NCBI RefSeq assembly: GCF_009730915.1
Contig: NC_052473.1
Coordinates: forward strand, 15,892,100-15,956,099
Direction: 5' to 3'
DNA from: Dioscorea cayenensis subsp. rotundata
Taxonomy: Eukaryota; Streptophyta; Magnoliopsida; Dioscoreales; Dioscoreaceae
DNA length: 64,000 nucleotides
Below are positions 23,157 through 35,760 of this stretch, piece by piece. Every line of letters begins with the position of its first letter. The first letter of the stretch is position 1. The position numbers were made by a program, and so were the translations under genes. A model generated the notes under the pieces. That model was not told the origin of the DNA. It was given only the letters and a program-made list of their open reading frames with translations, and did not search any database.

Positions 23157-26100
23157 AAAGTTAAAGCCAAAGCTACTAAATGATTTCATAATCCAAAACG
23201 GGAGGTCTTTTCCAAACAAAAATAAATTGAGATGTTGGTGCAGTACTCCATAGGAAGCAAGGTTAACTGCGGGAGAGCCACCAAAGGGAGGAATGATATG
23301 AATCTGGGGTTGGCCGCTCATGTCTAGAAGAAACTTCAGATTGTGTACTTGCGCTTCGAATCTCCAAGAAGTGACATGATCAGGGCAATGAAGAAAATGA
23401 TTGGTTTCAGCATGATCACAGAGAATGTGTCTAACAAGAATGTGTAGATCCAATGCAGTTTGAAGGGCGACTTCGACAGCTAGCAGCGCATCCAAAGAAA
23501 GAGTTGTCTGAATATTGACGGGAAGAGCTGCCAGCAAGAGTGATCTTATAATTAGCATTTGAAAAGAAGAAACCCACCGAACTTACCCTGAGAATTTGGT
23601 TTGTCACTGCGTGAACAAAGAGGAAATTGTCATCTGCAGAGGAGAAATTGAACAATAATAATTTTCTGCCCAAAAGTTCAGAGTTGCAATTAGAATACTC
23701 CTCAACTAGAGCAGCAGCCCTGGGAACAATTTTAGAGTACTTGGGTTGAACACCTCTGAAAATGAAATCACATCGACACACCCAAATGAGCCACGCACAA
23801 GCAGTGATAAGAGCTAGAGTGTGCGTAGAATGCTTGTGATCAATGATCCAGTTGCCTGAAGAAAATCCATTAGTGAAAGAAATTGAGGTATTAAATAAGC
23901 TGTTCACCTGATCCCAAATTGCAAGAATCCTATCACAATGACTGAACAGATGATCTATGGTCTCACTATGGAGTCCACAGAAAACATAAGGGTTATCAAG
24001 GCCAAGGTGAATGCTATGCAAAAATGCCGATGTAGAAAGCCGACCCCTTAAACATAGCTAGATAAAATGTTTGATTTTGGGAGCAACGAGAATGTGCCAA
24101 ACAATGTTCCAACCATCCCAAACGTCGGTGCAAATAGAATGTTTGTTCAAAGTGTGATAAACAACAGATGATATTTTAGTGCTAGAGGCATTGGAAAACC
24201 AGATCCAGTGGTTATCGGAATTTTGATCTATAGCAATAAGAGACCGATCTAAGTTCTCAACATTGTTACCAAAAATATGTATAAAATTTTGCACAGACCA
24301 TTAATCATTAGTGATGATATCAGAAAAAGAAATCAGATCATGTTCAATTTCCATTTTAAGGTAGGTGGGCTTAAGAGCAATAGGAATCTCATACAACCAA
24401 GGGTCCCATAGAAGGGAAGTGCTCAAGGGGTTAACAATGTTGATTTTGCAATGTTGTTTAATGAAAGCTGCAGATTTGCATAAACCCCTAAAAAACCAAG
24501 AGCACTTGGCCGGAACAGAGTGTTGCCAAAAGTTGACACGCCCGTACTTTTTTAAAAGGATATCGACCCAAAGGCAATCATGATTGTTTAAGTATTTGAA
24601 AATATTTTTAGACATAAGAGAGTGTTTAGCAAGTGCAAGATTTTTTATACCTAAGCCCTCCTCAGACTTGCCATCTGTTAAAATGCTCCAACTCACATTA
24701 TGGATGCCCTTTCAATTACCTTTCTTATTCCAAAAAAAAATTTCTCACAGCTTTGGAGATTTCTGAAAGAATTAAATCAGGAATGGGATAAACAATTAAA
24801 GTGTAGACTGGAATAGATAACATGACAGAGTTAATCAGGACTTCTTTGGCAGCAGGAGTGAGATGGAATTTGGACCATTTAGAAGCTAATCTATTAACTT
24901 TATCCACCATAGGTTGAAAAGTTAAAGGTGCTAATCTTTTTGGAGAAATAAACACCCCAAGATACTTGAAAGGGAAAAAAATCTTGCTTTAGGTTCAAGA
25001 TGTTGCAGACACGATTAAGGATATATTTGTTCATCCAAGACGGGAAATAGATTTGGAATTTGTTGTAGTTGGGGCACTGACCAGAGAAATTGTTGTATAG
25101 TTTTAAACAAGTGTTAATGTTTTTAGCAGCCCTCCTAGATGCTTGAGTGACAAGAATCAAGTCATCTGCATACATTAAATGGTTAAAATTGTGTTTTAGA
25201 GTGACGTTGAAACCCGGGATTAGATTATGCTAAAGGCTGAAATTGAGCATGGTTGTAAGAGTTTGGGAAACAATAATAAATAAATAAGAAGAGATGGGAT
25301 CTCCTTGACGAACACCTCTGGAAGAAGAGAACCAGGGGGTAGGTTTGCCATTAACTAAAAGAGAGCGAGCAAGCATGAAGACAAGATTTAATCCAAGAAA
25401 CCCAAAGAGGTGGAAAATTCATTTTAATAAAAATGATAAGAATTGCACTTCAGCTTAGGGTATCATAAGCCTTTTCGATGTCTAATTTAATAATCATCCT
25501 AGGGGGGCTTAGGGTATCAAATTCAATCGAATGAGCAACCTCTTGCACTGTTATGATGTTATCAGAAGAGCTACGGTTTGCAACAAATCCCACTTGTTCG
25601 CTACCGATGATGCTAAGAATGATTCTCTTTAATCTATTGGCAAGCAGCTTCGAAAGAATTTTGAAACAAACATTGCATAATGAAATAGGGCGAAAATCAG
25701 AAACCAACTTAGGATTATCTCTCTTAGGAATGAGGGCGACGAAAGTTTTACCCCAAGAGGAAGGAATGAACGAAGTTTTAAAAAAATGTTGAATGGCCTC
25801 AAAGAGATGACTTCCCACGACAGGCCAAAAAGCTTTGTAAAATTCCACATTAAAACCGTCAGGTCCAGGGGACTTACCTGAAGGGAGATCTAGTAAAAAC
25901 TGATGAACTTCCTCCAAGGTGACATTATTGACGAGAAAAGCACCGTCAGAGTCAGAGATTCTAGGGATATCAGGTGGAAGCTCGTCAAGATTACTTGTAA
26001 TATTGCCAGAGGAGCCATTCCAGAGGTTGTTGTAGAAATTCATGAAAGCTTGTTCAATACTTGGGGGGTCTCTGAAAACATTACCATTAGCATCTTCAAT

Positions 26101-27239
26101 TTGAGAAATATAATTAAGATGAGAACGGGTTCGATAAAGAGCATGAAAAAAACTAGTATTCTTATCACCGTCTGAGACCCAATTTAAATGAGCACGCTGG
26201 GCCCATTTGATACTGTTTTGGCACTGAAGAGCTGATAATTTGGCGTAAAGACTTTTAAGAATAGAGTGAGAAATAGGATCAGAATCTGAAAACTCGAGGG
26301 AACTAATTTCTTTTTTCGGTAGTGGAAATAGCAGTATCCAAGTTATTGATCCCAGAATGACTCCAGCGATTGAGGCTAAATCTAGTGCGAGAGAGGAAAT
26401 GAGAAAACACATGCATAGGATTGCCACGAGGAATAAAATCCCAAGCATCGCATGCAAGTGTGGCAATCGATGTAATCTAACCAAAAATTTTCAAACCTGA
26501 ACGAGTTTTTCTTAAAAACAATGGAAAGATTAGCAGTGAGAAAAAGTGGTGAGTGATCAGAGAAGGAGCGATTGAGGTGAGAGAGGGTATAAGATTTGAA
26601 AATGTGGTTCCACTCGAGATTGACTAGGCAACGGTCGAGCCTGGCCCATCGACGAGCCTAACCAAGCTGGTTGTTACACCAAGTGTACGGAGAACCAATA
26701 TATTTGAGATCTAAAAGATTATTACCATCGATAAAATCATTGAAAAATCTAGATTTACGGCTATAATAAGAGAAAGAGCCTCCTTTATGCTCGGTTCTGG
26801 TAAGGATTGAGTTAAAATCCCCCAAAATGAGCCAAGGAAGCTTGAGATTAGAGAGTTTTGAAAGTTTGTACCAAAGACTTCTTAGAGACAGACACCGAGA
26901 AGAGTTATAAACCACCGAAATGATAAAGTTTTTAGAAAAGGTGGAGGAAATAACAATATGTAAAGCGCAACGAGAAACAGAGATAGGAGTGACGCGGCCG
27001 ATAGCCGGGTTCCAAAGGATAAAAATACCACCTGAGAAACCTTCAGCTAGGACAGAGGCACATTCCAAGTGTTTGGGAATCTTTTTACAAAGGTGATCTA
27101 CTCGAACAGAGTTAGCGTGGGTTTCAACTAAACAAACCAACACTGGATTAAGTTTTTTGATAAGTCTGGTGAGTCGAGAAGAAGTATCCCGATCGGAGAT
27201 ACCCCTGCAATTCCAACATATGATTTTAGCTGATTTCAT
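23157..27239 (-). pseudogene. LINE ORF2: endonuclease, reverse transcriptase, RNase H
   Basis: It starts MKSAKIICWNCRGISD at 27239. The AP-endonuclease part shows NCRG, VETHAN, LGDFNSIL and SDHSPL. The reverse transcriptase shows SGKSPGPDGFNVEFYK (about 25860), EQVGFVANRSSSDNI, KLDIEKAYDT (about 25480) and the catalytic YADDLILVTQ (about 25165). A zf-RVT region lies at 24300-23920 (W--LV-PKIKHFIW-like, CGLHSETIDHLFSHC). The end resembles RNase H (AEVALQTALDL, near 23440). Stops and shifts near 26656, 25450, 25180, 24898, 24298 and 23560 break it into pieces. Confidence 0.9.
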
Positions 27240-27309
27240 AATAACCATAATAAAAAGAAAGATCAGGAAAAACTCCCTTAAGAAGAAGGAAAAAGCGGTT
27301 GAACTAGTT

Positions 27310-29037
27310 TCAAGATCTGGAACCCCCGGTTTCCATTCTGCCTTTCTTCGGCGAGATTTCGTCGGCATGCACACCTTTTCTGATAAGGGCCTCCCTTCTG
27401 ATCCCTGCTTGATATTGAACTAAAGTCATGGAATCTTCTGGTTCATTTTCTTCGTCTAGCATTTCATCGTCTTTGTCTTCTGAGGAGCTCTCTTTTTCTT
27501 CACTGTCTTCTTCCATTTCATTGGAATCAAGGACAGAGGAGACTAGAGAAATAATGGAATCATGGGGAATGTTAGTGGGAAGAGTGTTGGAGGAGACAAT
27601 CGGGACTGATGCTCTCAGGATGGGAGGGGGGGAAGTGTGTTTAGGGTTGGGTCTAGAAGGCTTGGTTGTCAGATGGGATTCTTGAGAAGTGCAAAAGGGG
27701 ACTATCTGATTGGGGGGATGGGCGGTGGAGAGTCTCGAGGAGAAGGGGGTGCAGCGAATTGACCTAAGGAATCTGACAGAGCAATAGCATGGGGATCAAG
27801 CGAAGAAGATGATTTCAGATCTAAAGGGTTAACTTTTGGTGATTCGACAATCACGAGGCTTTGAGTTACGGTTATATCTGCAACGGGATTTTGAACATTG
27901 AGAGTCTCAACGGGATCAGAATGTGGGGAGTTGCGAAAGGCATGGAAAGTGGACGACCGCCCACGTCCAGCGAATCTCGAACTGCCACGTAGACTGTGGG
28001 AAGTAGTTCCTCGGGACTCGATGTTTTCGGCATCCACACCATCTGCTGTACGCGAAGTCATGTGAGAGGCATGCAATGCACCGCCTCTGCGTCCCGAGCA
28101 CGGCCACGCCGGCGGGATACTAGAAGCCATGGTCCGAAGTCTGATTTAAGATTTTCTTCAGGTTCAAGGACAAAAATCGGGTCGGAAGTGTCAATGATCT
28201 GGTCAACTTCGTTCGAGTCCTGAGCAGCCCTCTCTACCGGCGCTCGTGCACTACTAGTGGGCAAAGAGGTCTCGCCGGTCCCGGATGGAGCAACCCGAGA
28301 GCAAGACTTACTTCCGTAACCGATAAGCCCACAATTATAACAAAATGTCGGTAATCTCTCGTACATCACAACGACGAACACTTTCTGGAAATCATCTCCG
28401 ATCCAAAACCCACAGCAAAGAGGTTTAGATAAATCTATTTCAATACAAACGCGAGCATATTTGGACCTTGCCAATGAAGATGTAAGTTCATCAACCTTGA
28501 TAAGATTACCAAAGTTGCTAGCAATGGACTCAAGGGTATCACCATCCCAGCATTCGACCGGTAAGTTATGAAACTGCACCCATATTGCCGCTAAGTTAAG
28601 CTTAGCGAAGCTCGGTTCGAAGAAAAGCTTCCATGGGGACAACTGCAAAATGATCCCGTTTACGGACCAAGGTCCGTCCAGTAGGAGATGTTGCATAAAT
28701 TTTTCAGTAGGACACCTTACCAGTAAAAATCCGTTGGGAAGATCGGAGATGAAGATCTCGCCAAAGTTCTTCCACTTCTCTAGAAGTGAAGTCTTGACCT
28801 GCTCGAATGGAGGAGATTTTCCAAACAATTTGCCATACAGAGCGTACTGAAATTTCATTCGACCGCTGTTGATGGCTTCTTTGTCCAGTTTGACGAAGTT
28901 GGAGGTGGTGGCTTTGAGTTTGTTAAGAAGCTGTTCATTATGGAGAGGAGAATTACCCGTGGACTGAATCAGAGAAGCTGCAATTTGAGACCAAGATTTT
29001 TTTGGGAGGGGGGGGCTTGTTGACCCCCACTTGCCAT
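27310..29037 (-). pseudogene. LINE ORF1 (DUF4283/zinc-knuckle protein)
   Basis: The likely ATG at 29037 begins MASGGQ, matching the start of the LINE at the right edge of the window (63770). A frame slip follows at a C/A homopolymer near 29010. Recognisable segments are SWSQIAASL, LYGKLFGKSPPFEQVK, the DUF4283-like core (ADLPNGFLLVRC-like, WSVNGIILQLSPW), and one CCHC knuckle CYNCGLIGYGSKSC near 28300. The C-terminal part is low-complexity and runs across two frames (28130-27702 and 27516-27310). The protein binds element RNA in the particle. The ATG upstream in the same frame (29143) is not used in the related copy. Confidence 0.82.
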
Positions 29038-29479
29038 GGCAAGGGGAAGCAAGGCACACAGCAGGAGGGGAATAGCGAGAAGGAGAGCTTGATTGATTTA
29101 GATAATTGAAGCAAATAAGAAGGAAAGGTATGTGAAGGGGCAAGCTTCTGCCTTAGCGAATTTGACATCACCTTCCTCTCGCCTTGATCTCCGCTTCTTT
29201 CTCTCCGGTGCGTCCACCATCACCTCCGGTCTCGGATTCTTCCTCAAAATCCACCGATTCGTGTTCTTCATCGCTGTCCAGGTACTCGCAGGGTTATTCC
29301 ACTCCATTGGCTGGCCCTTTGTGGTCTCCGTGGTGGAGAATTGGTTCGGGAGGTTAAGGCAAGGGCTTATCATGGGGATATGGAGCTCGCACACCTCCAT
29401 CGGGAACATCCTTCGGATCGGTGACGGAGTCCTCGGCTCTCGAGCTCGGATGGGGAATTGGTTCTCAAGTTCTTGAGTT

Positions 29480-30303
29480 CCCACTTCTCTTGCGATATAT
29501 ATATTCCATTTTGTAATAATTTTGTTGAATTTGGAGATTTATGGCTCTAAAGAACTTGATTAATCACAAATAAGGGGTGATGACATTGATCATTAAAGAT
29601 ACAAGTCTTTAGTGGAGTTCAATAAACAAATTGGTTTCAAGATCCAAAATTCAGTAAGCTGGAAATATATAGGCAACATACCTCATGGTCATAATCAATT
29701 GGCAATTGCTTTACAAGGCCTTAAAGCTTAAAGAATATTAATTTAGGCTATAATTAGTCTCATGCTCATTTGGTATGTCCTCAACTCGTTGCTGCATCAC
29801 TCAACATATTTGACCTTTGTTTGGGAAAAATATTGGTGGAAGATGAGAATGACTGACTTGGAATAAAAAACAAATAAAATTTTATGTCACTTGCAATAAA
29901 CAATCTCAATTTCATATGATCTTTAATGTCATTGGATGATTAAATCTGATTCCCAACCATGGATGAAAAATTCTGAAGGATAGTTCTCAACAATAAGGCA
30001 GCAGAAAATTTTTAAGTCATTAAGTTCTGCTTCACTATAATTATCTGCTTGATGGTTTGAACAATTTAAAGCTAATGTGATACAATTAGCATGATGATAT
30101 CACTGATACCTTAGATACATTAATTTATAGCACAGGAATCATATACAGATGGGACAATCGCAAAATCAACTAACAGACCTATTCACAGAAACTTCACTGA
30201 GAAAAAAAAGCTAATGATAGTAAAATGGAAATCAGAAATGATTTATTCTCCAACTTTAACATATAACATAGATATATTAAATACAATATGTCGATAAATA
30301 TGC
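29480..30303. other. Non-coding spacer
   Basis: No gene or terminal repeat recognised. It lies between the transporter-like fragment and the 3' end of the next minus-strand RLP. Confidence 0.4.
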
Positions 30304-33175
30304 CTACCAACAAGACTTCATCCTTGACAGCAGTTTACCAACCTTGTCAATGGCTTCCTTGGTGTATCTGTCAGTTGTTAAGAACAAAGAATTCTGCAAG
30401 CGCTTGTTGAAGTAGAGAAGAACCATCCATCCCCAAAAGCTGATGATGTAAGCAAGGGCGAATGAAGCAAAGAATATGATATGTTCCATTGCTTCTTCAT
30501 TTCCACCCTCACTCAGTGGTGGTGATGGTGATGGCAGTATTTCTGTTATTGCAAAGCAATTCTTCACCAAAGGGGGTCCACAAAGATAGGGGTTTCCTTC
30601 ATAGCTGCTTTCATCGAATGTGCTGAATTGCGAAATTCTTCCTAGTGTTGGACCAGAGAGGTTATTGTATGCCACAGAGAAAACCGCTAAGAAATGTAGC
30701 TCCTTTAGTTACTCAGAGGTATCTTTTCGTCGACTTGTTGTGGGAGAGATCTAAGCTTTCAATCTCAGTCAATCTTGATAATGTTTCAGGAATGGATCCA
30801 ACCAGTAGATTATTAGACAAATTCAAAACATGAAGCTTAATGATGTTGCCAATCTCCAAAGGAATCTCGCCCACTAATTGGTTAGAAGACAAATCCAACC
30901 CAAAAAAATGGTTCATGATGTTCCCTTTGTAATCATAAACTTCTCTTTTGTTTGCAAAATCAATAATGCCTTTAAATTTGAGTAATTCAAAAATCATATG
31001 GTCATTGTAATCAGGCAGAAAGCCTCTATACATGTCGAAGTTGAGTGAGGACGACGCAGCCACGGAGTCATATTGCCAATCACTATCATGACCCATATTT
31101 TGAAGACATGAAGGTATATTTCCAGATAAGTTATTGAAAGATAAGTCTAGAATGTGTATGTGTCTTAAGTTACAAATTTGGTTTGATATCAAGCCCACAA
31201 AATTGTTTCCTCTAAGGGAAAGAATCATAAGATTTTTTAATGCTTTTCCAATCCAACTTGGAAAATTCCCAGAGAAATGGTTATTCCCTATGTTTAATGA
31301 TCTCAATGGACTGCTTGACAAAGAATATGGGATGGATCCAACAAAGTTATTGTCATTTAAATTTAGATATTTCAAACTAGATAAGTTGAAGAAGGATGGT
31401 AGTTGACCAAAGAAATGATTTCTCGAAAGATCAAGAGCTTCAAGTCTAGAAAGATTGCAAAGCTCAATTGGGAAATGACCTACTAAACTATTTCTCCTGG
31501 CATTAAGGATAGAGAGATCTAAAAGGTTCCTCATGCAACTTGGCAACACACCAGAAAAATTGGTTCTCACCGATATCCAACGATTGAAGATAAGAGCTTT
31601 TGCAAAGGCTCCTAGGAATTTCCCCGAGTGAGTCGATTCCCAAATATAAGAAAAAAACATTTAGGTGAATTAGGTTTGAGTTATTTGGTAGTAGGTTTCC
31701 TCTAAATTTGTTCATAGAGAGGTTTAATATCACAAGATATTGCATATCTCTAAGGCTGTGTTTGATTGCTCTTTTTTTCCCTGGAAAAATTTTTCACGGG
31801 TTATTTTCCAGCTTTTTAGGCTGTTTGTTTGTCAAAATTTTCCGTGGAAAATTTTTCCACAAACTCTGTCACGTGACCCTATTTTCTCTCAAATCAGTGG
31901 AAAATTTTTCCTACCTCCACCCTATGAAAAGTTTTCCAGGGAAAAAGTAAGGGACTATTTGAAAAAATAACTTGCGAGACAAATCAAATTTGGGATAAAG
32001 ATAAACTTCAATGTTTTTCCTTTTCTTTTAATTTTTTTTAAAAAAATAGATAAATTATATAACTTGATAATATTTTAAATAAATTTATCCATATCAGTGA
32101 ACAAATCCCGAGGCGTTTTGATGGTAAGAATCAATTACATGTAGTGATGTTTATAATTATCAAATATTTTTTTAAATATTTTTTAACAATTTTAATAATT
32201 TTTAAAAAAATTTCCATGGAAAATGTAACTTTTTTAGGGAAAATTGATGCAATCAAACAACAAATTAGGTTTTTTCCATGGAAAATGTTACATTTTCCGT
32301 GGAAAATAAGAGCAATCAAACAACAAAATCTGAATTTTTCATAGAAATTTTTTTATTTTCTCATTAAAAATAACGCCAATCAAACGACTATTTTTTCATT
32401 TTCCATAGAAAATATTTCCATGGAAAAATATTCCATGGAAAAATTTTCTTTTTCAGCCAATTTCCATGTTGCCAATCAAACACAGCCTAAAAGAAACAGG
32501 TATTTGTCCCGAGAAATTGTTATTTGACAAGTCCAAAAATTCTAGTTGTCTCATATGATTAAATGAGATAGGGATGACACCTTGGAACATGTTGTGTGAC
32601 AAATTCAGATATGTTAAGTTGGGAAGAACAAGGCCAATGTTAATAGGTAGTTCTCCAGTGAGTTGATTTTGGGATAAATCAATGTAATACAAACTCATTG
32701 TGAGATTAGATGGGAGGATAAGTGCTTCACTTAAGGAGTTGTTTTGTAGGACAAGGTACTGTAGATTTGTCTTATTTTCAAATAATGACACCGGAATATT
32801 ACGTTTTAATTCATTACTGGAGAGATCAATATATTGCAGCCTATTCAGAGTGGAGATAAAATTGGCAATAGCACCATTATCTTGGTTGATGATGCAGTTT
32901 GACAAAAACAGACACTCCAACTCAAATAATGGCCCTGGATCTCCAAATGATTATTTCTTGAAAGATCTAACATCTTGATTTTGGTATGATTAACAACTGA
33001 TCCTATGGAGAAAATGCCATGAAAATCATTGTTTGAAGCGAAAACATACTCTAACCTTGTATGGTTTTCAATGAAAGTTGAGAGGAAATTGGATTCAAGT
33101 TGATTGTTGGAAATATCAAAGAAATTTAGGTATGAGAGATTCCTAAAACAATGGGGAAGGTCTCCCTTGAACTTG
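30304..33175 (-). pseudogene. 3' part of a third RLP (exon 4), disrupted
   Basis: Read on the minus strand from 33175: LRRs from FKGDLPHCFRNLSYLNFFDISNNQLES onward; a frameshift near 32925; a run of LRRs to FSGQIPVSF at about 32500; the MITE (31754-32487); then DMQYLVILNLS continuing in frame. Shifts follow near 31570 and 30700, then NNLSGPTLG, the GNPYLCGPPLVKNC cap, a membrane span (HIIFFASFALAYIISFWGWM) and a short tail ending at 30304. So it keeps the complete C-terminal half of an RLP with at least three frame breaks. The upstream end is cut inside an LRR by a CACTA terminus at 33176. The matching 5' exons lie at 44003-44917. No kinase domain is present. Confidence 0.87.
31754..32487. 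mobile_element. PIF/Harbinger (Tourist-like) MITE in RLP exon
   Basis: Perfect 15-bp inverted ends, GGCTGTGTTTGATTG ... CAATCAAACACAGCC, are flanked by a TAA on each side (31751-31753 and 32488-32490). This is the 3-bp TWA duplication of PIF/Harbinger elements. The interior is AT-rich with many copies, in both orientations, of a ccatggaaaa / ttttccatgg motif and no coding capacity. If the element and one TAA are removed, the RLP frame continues across the site without a shift (IPVSF-RDMQYLVI), so the host frame was open there at insertion. Confidence 0.85.
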
Positions 33176-33650
33176 CACTACAAGAAATACAGGAATAGGC
33201 AAAGGAAATATTGCTACGGATTTGTTCCGTTGCTATTTGTAAACATTGGCGACGGAATTAGCGTCGGATTATACCGACGGAATAAAACTTTAGACGTTCA
33301 ACTTGTTTTTATTACATTACCGACGGAATTGTATAATATAGCAACGGACGTATGATTAATAGCAACGGAAACTTAGCAACAGAATAAGTCCGTTGCTATT
33401 CCGTTGCTAGAGCTTACGCGCCCTAATTTTCCCGCCTATTTCTGTTGCTAATAAATTGCTACGGATTCATTCCATCGCTATTTGTATGCATTGGAAACGG
33501 AATCAGCATTGGATTACCGACGGAATAAAACTTCAGAAGTTCAACTTGTTTTTATTACATTACCGACGGAATTGTAAAATTTTTCAACGGAATTTAGATT
33601 AATAGCAACGGAATAAGTCGTTCCTATTCCAAACTTATATATATATATAT
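33176..33650 (+). mobile_element. CACTA (En/Spm) 5' terminus with subterminal repeats
   Basis: It starts CACTACAAGAAATACAGG, the classic plant CACTA terminal repeat, directly abutting RLP coding sequence. It is followed by many copies of gcaacggaa / gacggaat and their inverses, the subterminal transposase-binding type of repeat. A segment of about 190 bp is repeated with a 245-bp period (starting at 33211 and 33456). No matching 3' end with the same repeats is visible. It may lie in the assembly gap or be lost. Confidence 0.75.
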
Positions 33651-34735
33651 ATATTATTTATTAATGTTTGTAATTTATAGATTATTCATTAATACATTTT
33701 CACTTTTTAATAATGTGTGATTATCCAATTGAATTATTTTTTCTATATAATAATAAAAAGAAGAATAAACCTTAATTCTTTGGATTTTTTTCTTTGTTTA
33801 TAATGCGATGGAGAACTCTCAGTGTTGCTAATATGATGCAATCATCGTTGTTGTTGTTGTTTTTAATTATTTTTTAATAATTAACAAAATTAAATTAAAT
33901 AGTGGTATATAAATTTTAAAGAATTTAACTATGAAGAAAAACTCAAGATGAATTTATTAATATTATGATATTAAATACATTATCAAGTTACAAATTTTAA
34001 ATAATTTATCTCCCAAAGAAAACTCGGAAGATGTATCTTCAGTTTATCTTCAGTGTAATTTTCCAATTTATATATATATATATATATATTAAAAAATTTA
34101 TTGAAAATAAAGGCATTTTCATGGCTCATAACTTACTTAATTACTTAGAAGTGAAATTATATGCTTTCATATAATAAGCACAATCCTAGGAATATATCAA
34201 TTTTAAGTTAATTTCAAATATCTTTGCATAGTAATAAATTTTCTCTGTGGCTTAAACAATAAACTAATTATAATATTTATTAAAATATTTATTATCATTA
34301 TTATCATCACCATTATTCTCATACTACCTTTCATATTCATTTATATAAAATCTCAATGAAAATATATTTTCATGGATTAAAAGCTAAAAAGTAAATCTCA
34401 AAATTACTTTTACATTATCATAGCAAACAAACATTAAAATTTAAGTACAGAATGAAATTAATTTCTAATTGAATATTAATTAATAATAATAAAATAAATG
34501 TTTATGTTTTCATTATTTTATAAATAATAATTACTTATTATAAATTACTTAAAAAATTTTAAGTACCGAATGTAATTAAAAGTTATTTGAAATTAATTTA
34601 TAATCAAACAATAATTAATAAAATTTGAAATTATTTACTTAATTAAAATTCCTTTTTTTAATTAAAAATTTGAAATTATTTTTCTTAATTAAAAATAAAA
34701 ACTTAAAATTAACATCTTTTTAATAGCTAGAACTG
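33651..34735. other. AT-rich DNA, probably interior of transposon
   Basis: Extremely AT-rich, with (AT)n tracts at about 33638-33656 and 34070-34090. No gene seen. It presumably belongs to the CACTA element that begins at 33176. Confidence 0.35.
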
Positions 34736-35530
34736 GAAATAGTTGAGATTCCCTTCTCCGTGCTCTTCTCTTCTCTTCTCTTCTCTTCTCGTCCGCTTCG
34801 GTGTGAGATCCACGAGCTTCCCTTCTCAGTCTCTCAGCTTCTCGTCCGCTACGGATTCACGGTAATTGCTTCTATCTCCATTTCCTTTCACCTGATCCAA
34901 CTTCCAATCTCTTTGTTATTGTTTAATACCCTAGATCTGATGTGGTATACGATGAATCGGTGTTGTAGGTCTTGTTTTTATCTTTAATGTTATCTTGTTT
35001 TTGGATCAGTTAGATTTATGGAATTAAGATTTGTAGATTTGATCCTAATCGTAGACAACTTCCTCTCTCAGCCCTAATCGTAATCGCAGTGCCGATCTAC
35101 AACTTCCTTGGATGTTCATCATCTTAATTACTTCTTTCTGATTCTTTGGTCTTTGTTTAACTATTTTCACTAAATTCTCTGGTTGGATTAGAGATCCATT
35201 GTTGATGTTGTTGGTCATCGATCTCATGGCGCCCTGTTCCTGAACCTGGATCAATCGTCGTTGTTCGGGTATGCTTTCTTAATTGTAGTGATTTTTTTCT
35301 TTCTTTTTCTTTCTCTCTCTTGAATGATTTGATTCACTGTTCTTCTTCTTTAATTTATGTTTTTATTTATTTTTATGTTTATTGTTGATAGCTTGTTGTT
35401 CTTTGATTTTAGGTTACAAAAGTTATGGCTATAATGGCTTCAGCTGATATAATGTGTGTGGAATCAAAGGCTGTGAAGGAAAAGTTTACTGGTATTATTA
35501 GTTTACTGGTATGCAATGTTAATTGATAAG
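34736..35530 (+). other. CT-rich 5'-UTR-like region with a possible gene start
   Basis: A (CTCTT)n tract at about 34763-34790 is followed by CT-rich, UTR-like sequence. Possible introns end in ...gattttag near 35412, and the sequence then reads ATGGCTATAATGGCTTCAGC (from 35425; MAIMASADIMCVESKAVKEKFTG), which stops after about 33 codons. The pattern resembles the 5' end of a plant gene, possibly that of the transposon around it. I cannot identify the product and the rest may lie in the gap. Confidence 0.3.
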
Positions 35531-35760
35531 GACACAATGCTTCATTCTTAGTGATCAAAGAATGATATTTTGAGCATGATGGTGAATTTGGAGCCGTTTC
35601 ACTTGGTTAAACTTTTTATTGTTTCTGAGTTTTATGAGAGCTGACAATGCTGAATGAGTAGCTATTTTTTATTTATATAAGAATGAATAGCTTCATTATG
35701 TTTTTGTTTATTGAACTTAGATGGTTTTTATCCATGTTTTTATGTTTGATGTTCAAGTTA

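Larger units (their letters stand above)
23048..29149 (-). mobile_element. Near full-length plant L1-type LINE (about 6.1 kb)
   Basis: On the minus strand the order is ORF1 (nucleic-acid binding), endonuclease, reverse transcriptase, zf-RVT and RNase H-like region, then a 3' end with a poly-A tract (plus-strand T run at 23048). A 14-bp duplication with one mismatch, GCCTTGGCGAATTT / GCCTTAGCGAATTT, flanks it (23034-23047 and 29150-29163). Plant L1 elements with an RNase H domain have exactly this order. ORF1 and ORF2 carry several frameshifts and stops, so the copy is inactive. It is inserted in the transporter-like fragment. Confidence 0.92.
22791..29476 (+). pseudogene. Glycerol-3-phosphate transporter-like fragment split by LINE
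   Basis: The part right of the LINE (about 29164-29440) reads RLDLRFFLSGASTITSG...VQVLAGLFHSIGWPFVVSVVENWFG...GLIMGIWSSHTSIGNI. This matches the middle of the plant organophosphate:phosphate antiporter family (GlpT-like, MFS). In functional members the region spans transmembrane helices 3-5 and the conserved NWFG/GLIMGIWN-HTS-GN signature. The part left of the LINE (22791-23047), containing SISIVKPTLDP, may be an upstream piece of the same gene but is less clear. Both parts lie in open frames with no full-length protein. The sequence between them appears internally deleted even before the LINE insertion, and the frame departs from the family after GNI. It is a dead fragment, perhaps a captured copy. 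Confidence 0.65.

Noticed and set aside
22665..23183. 172-aa plus-strand protein
   Set aside because: The frame runs from AT-rich spacer through the transporter-like fragment into the LINE 3' end, so it is a chimera of unrelated pieces.
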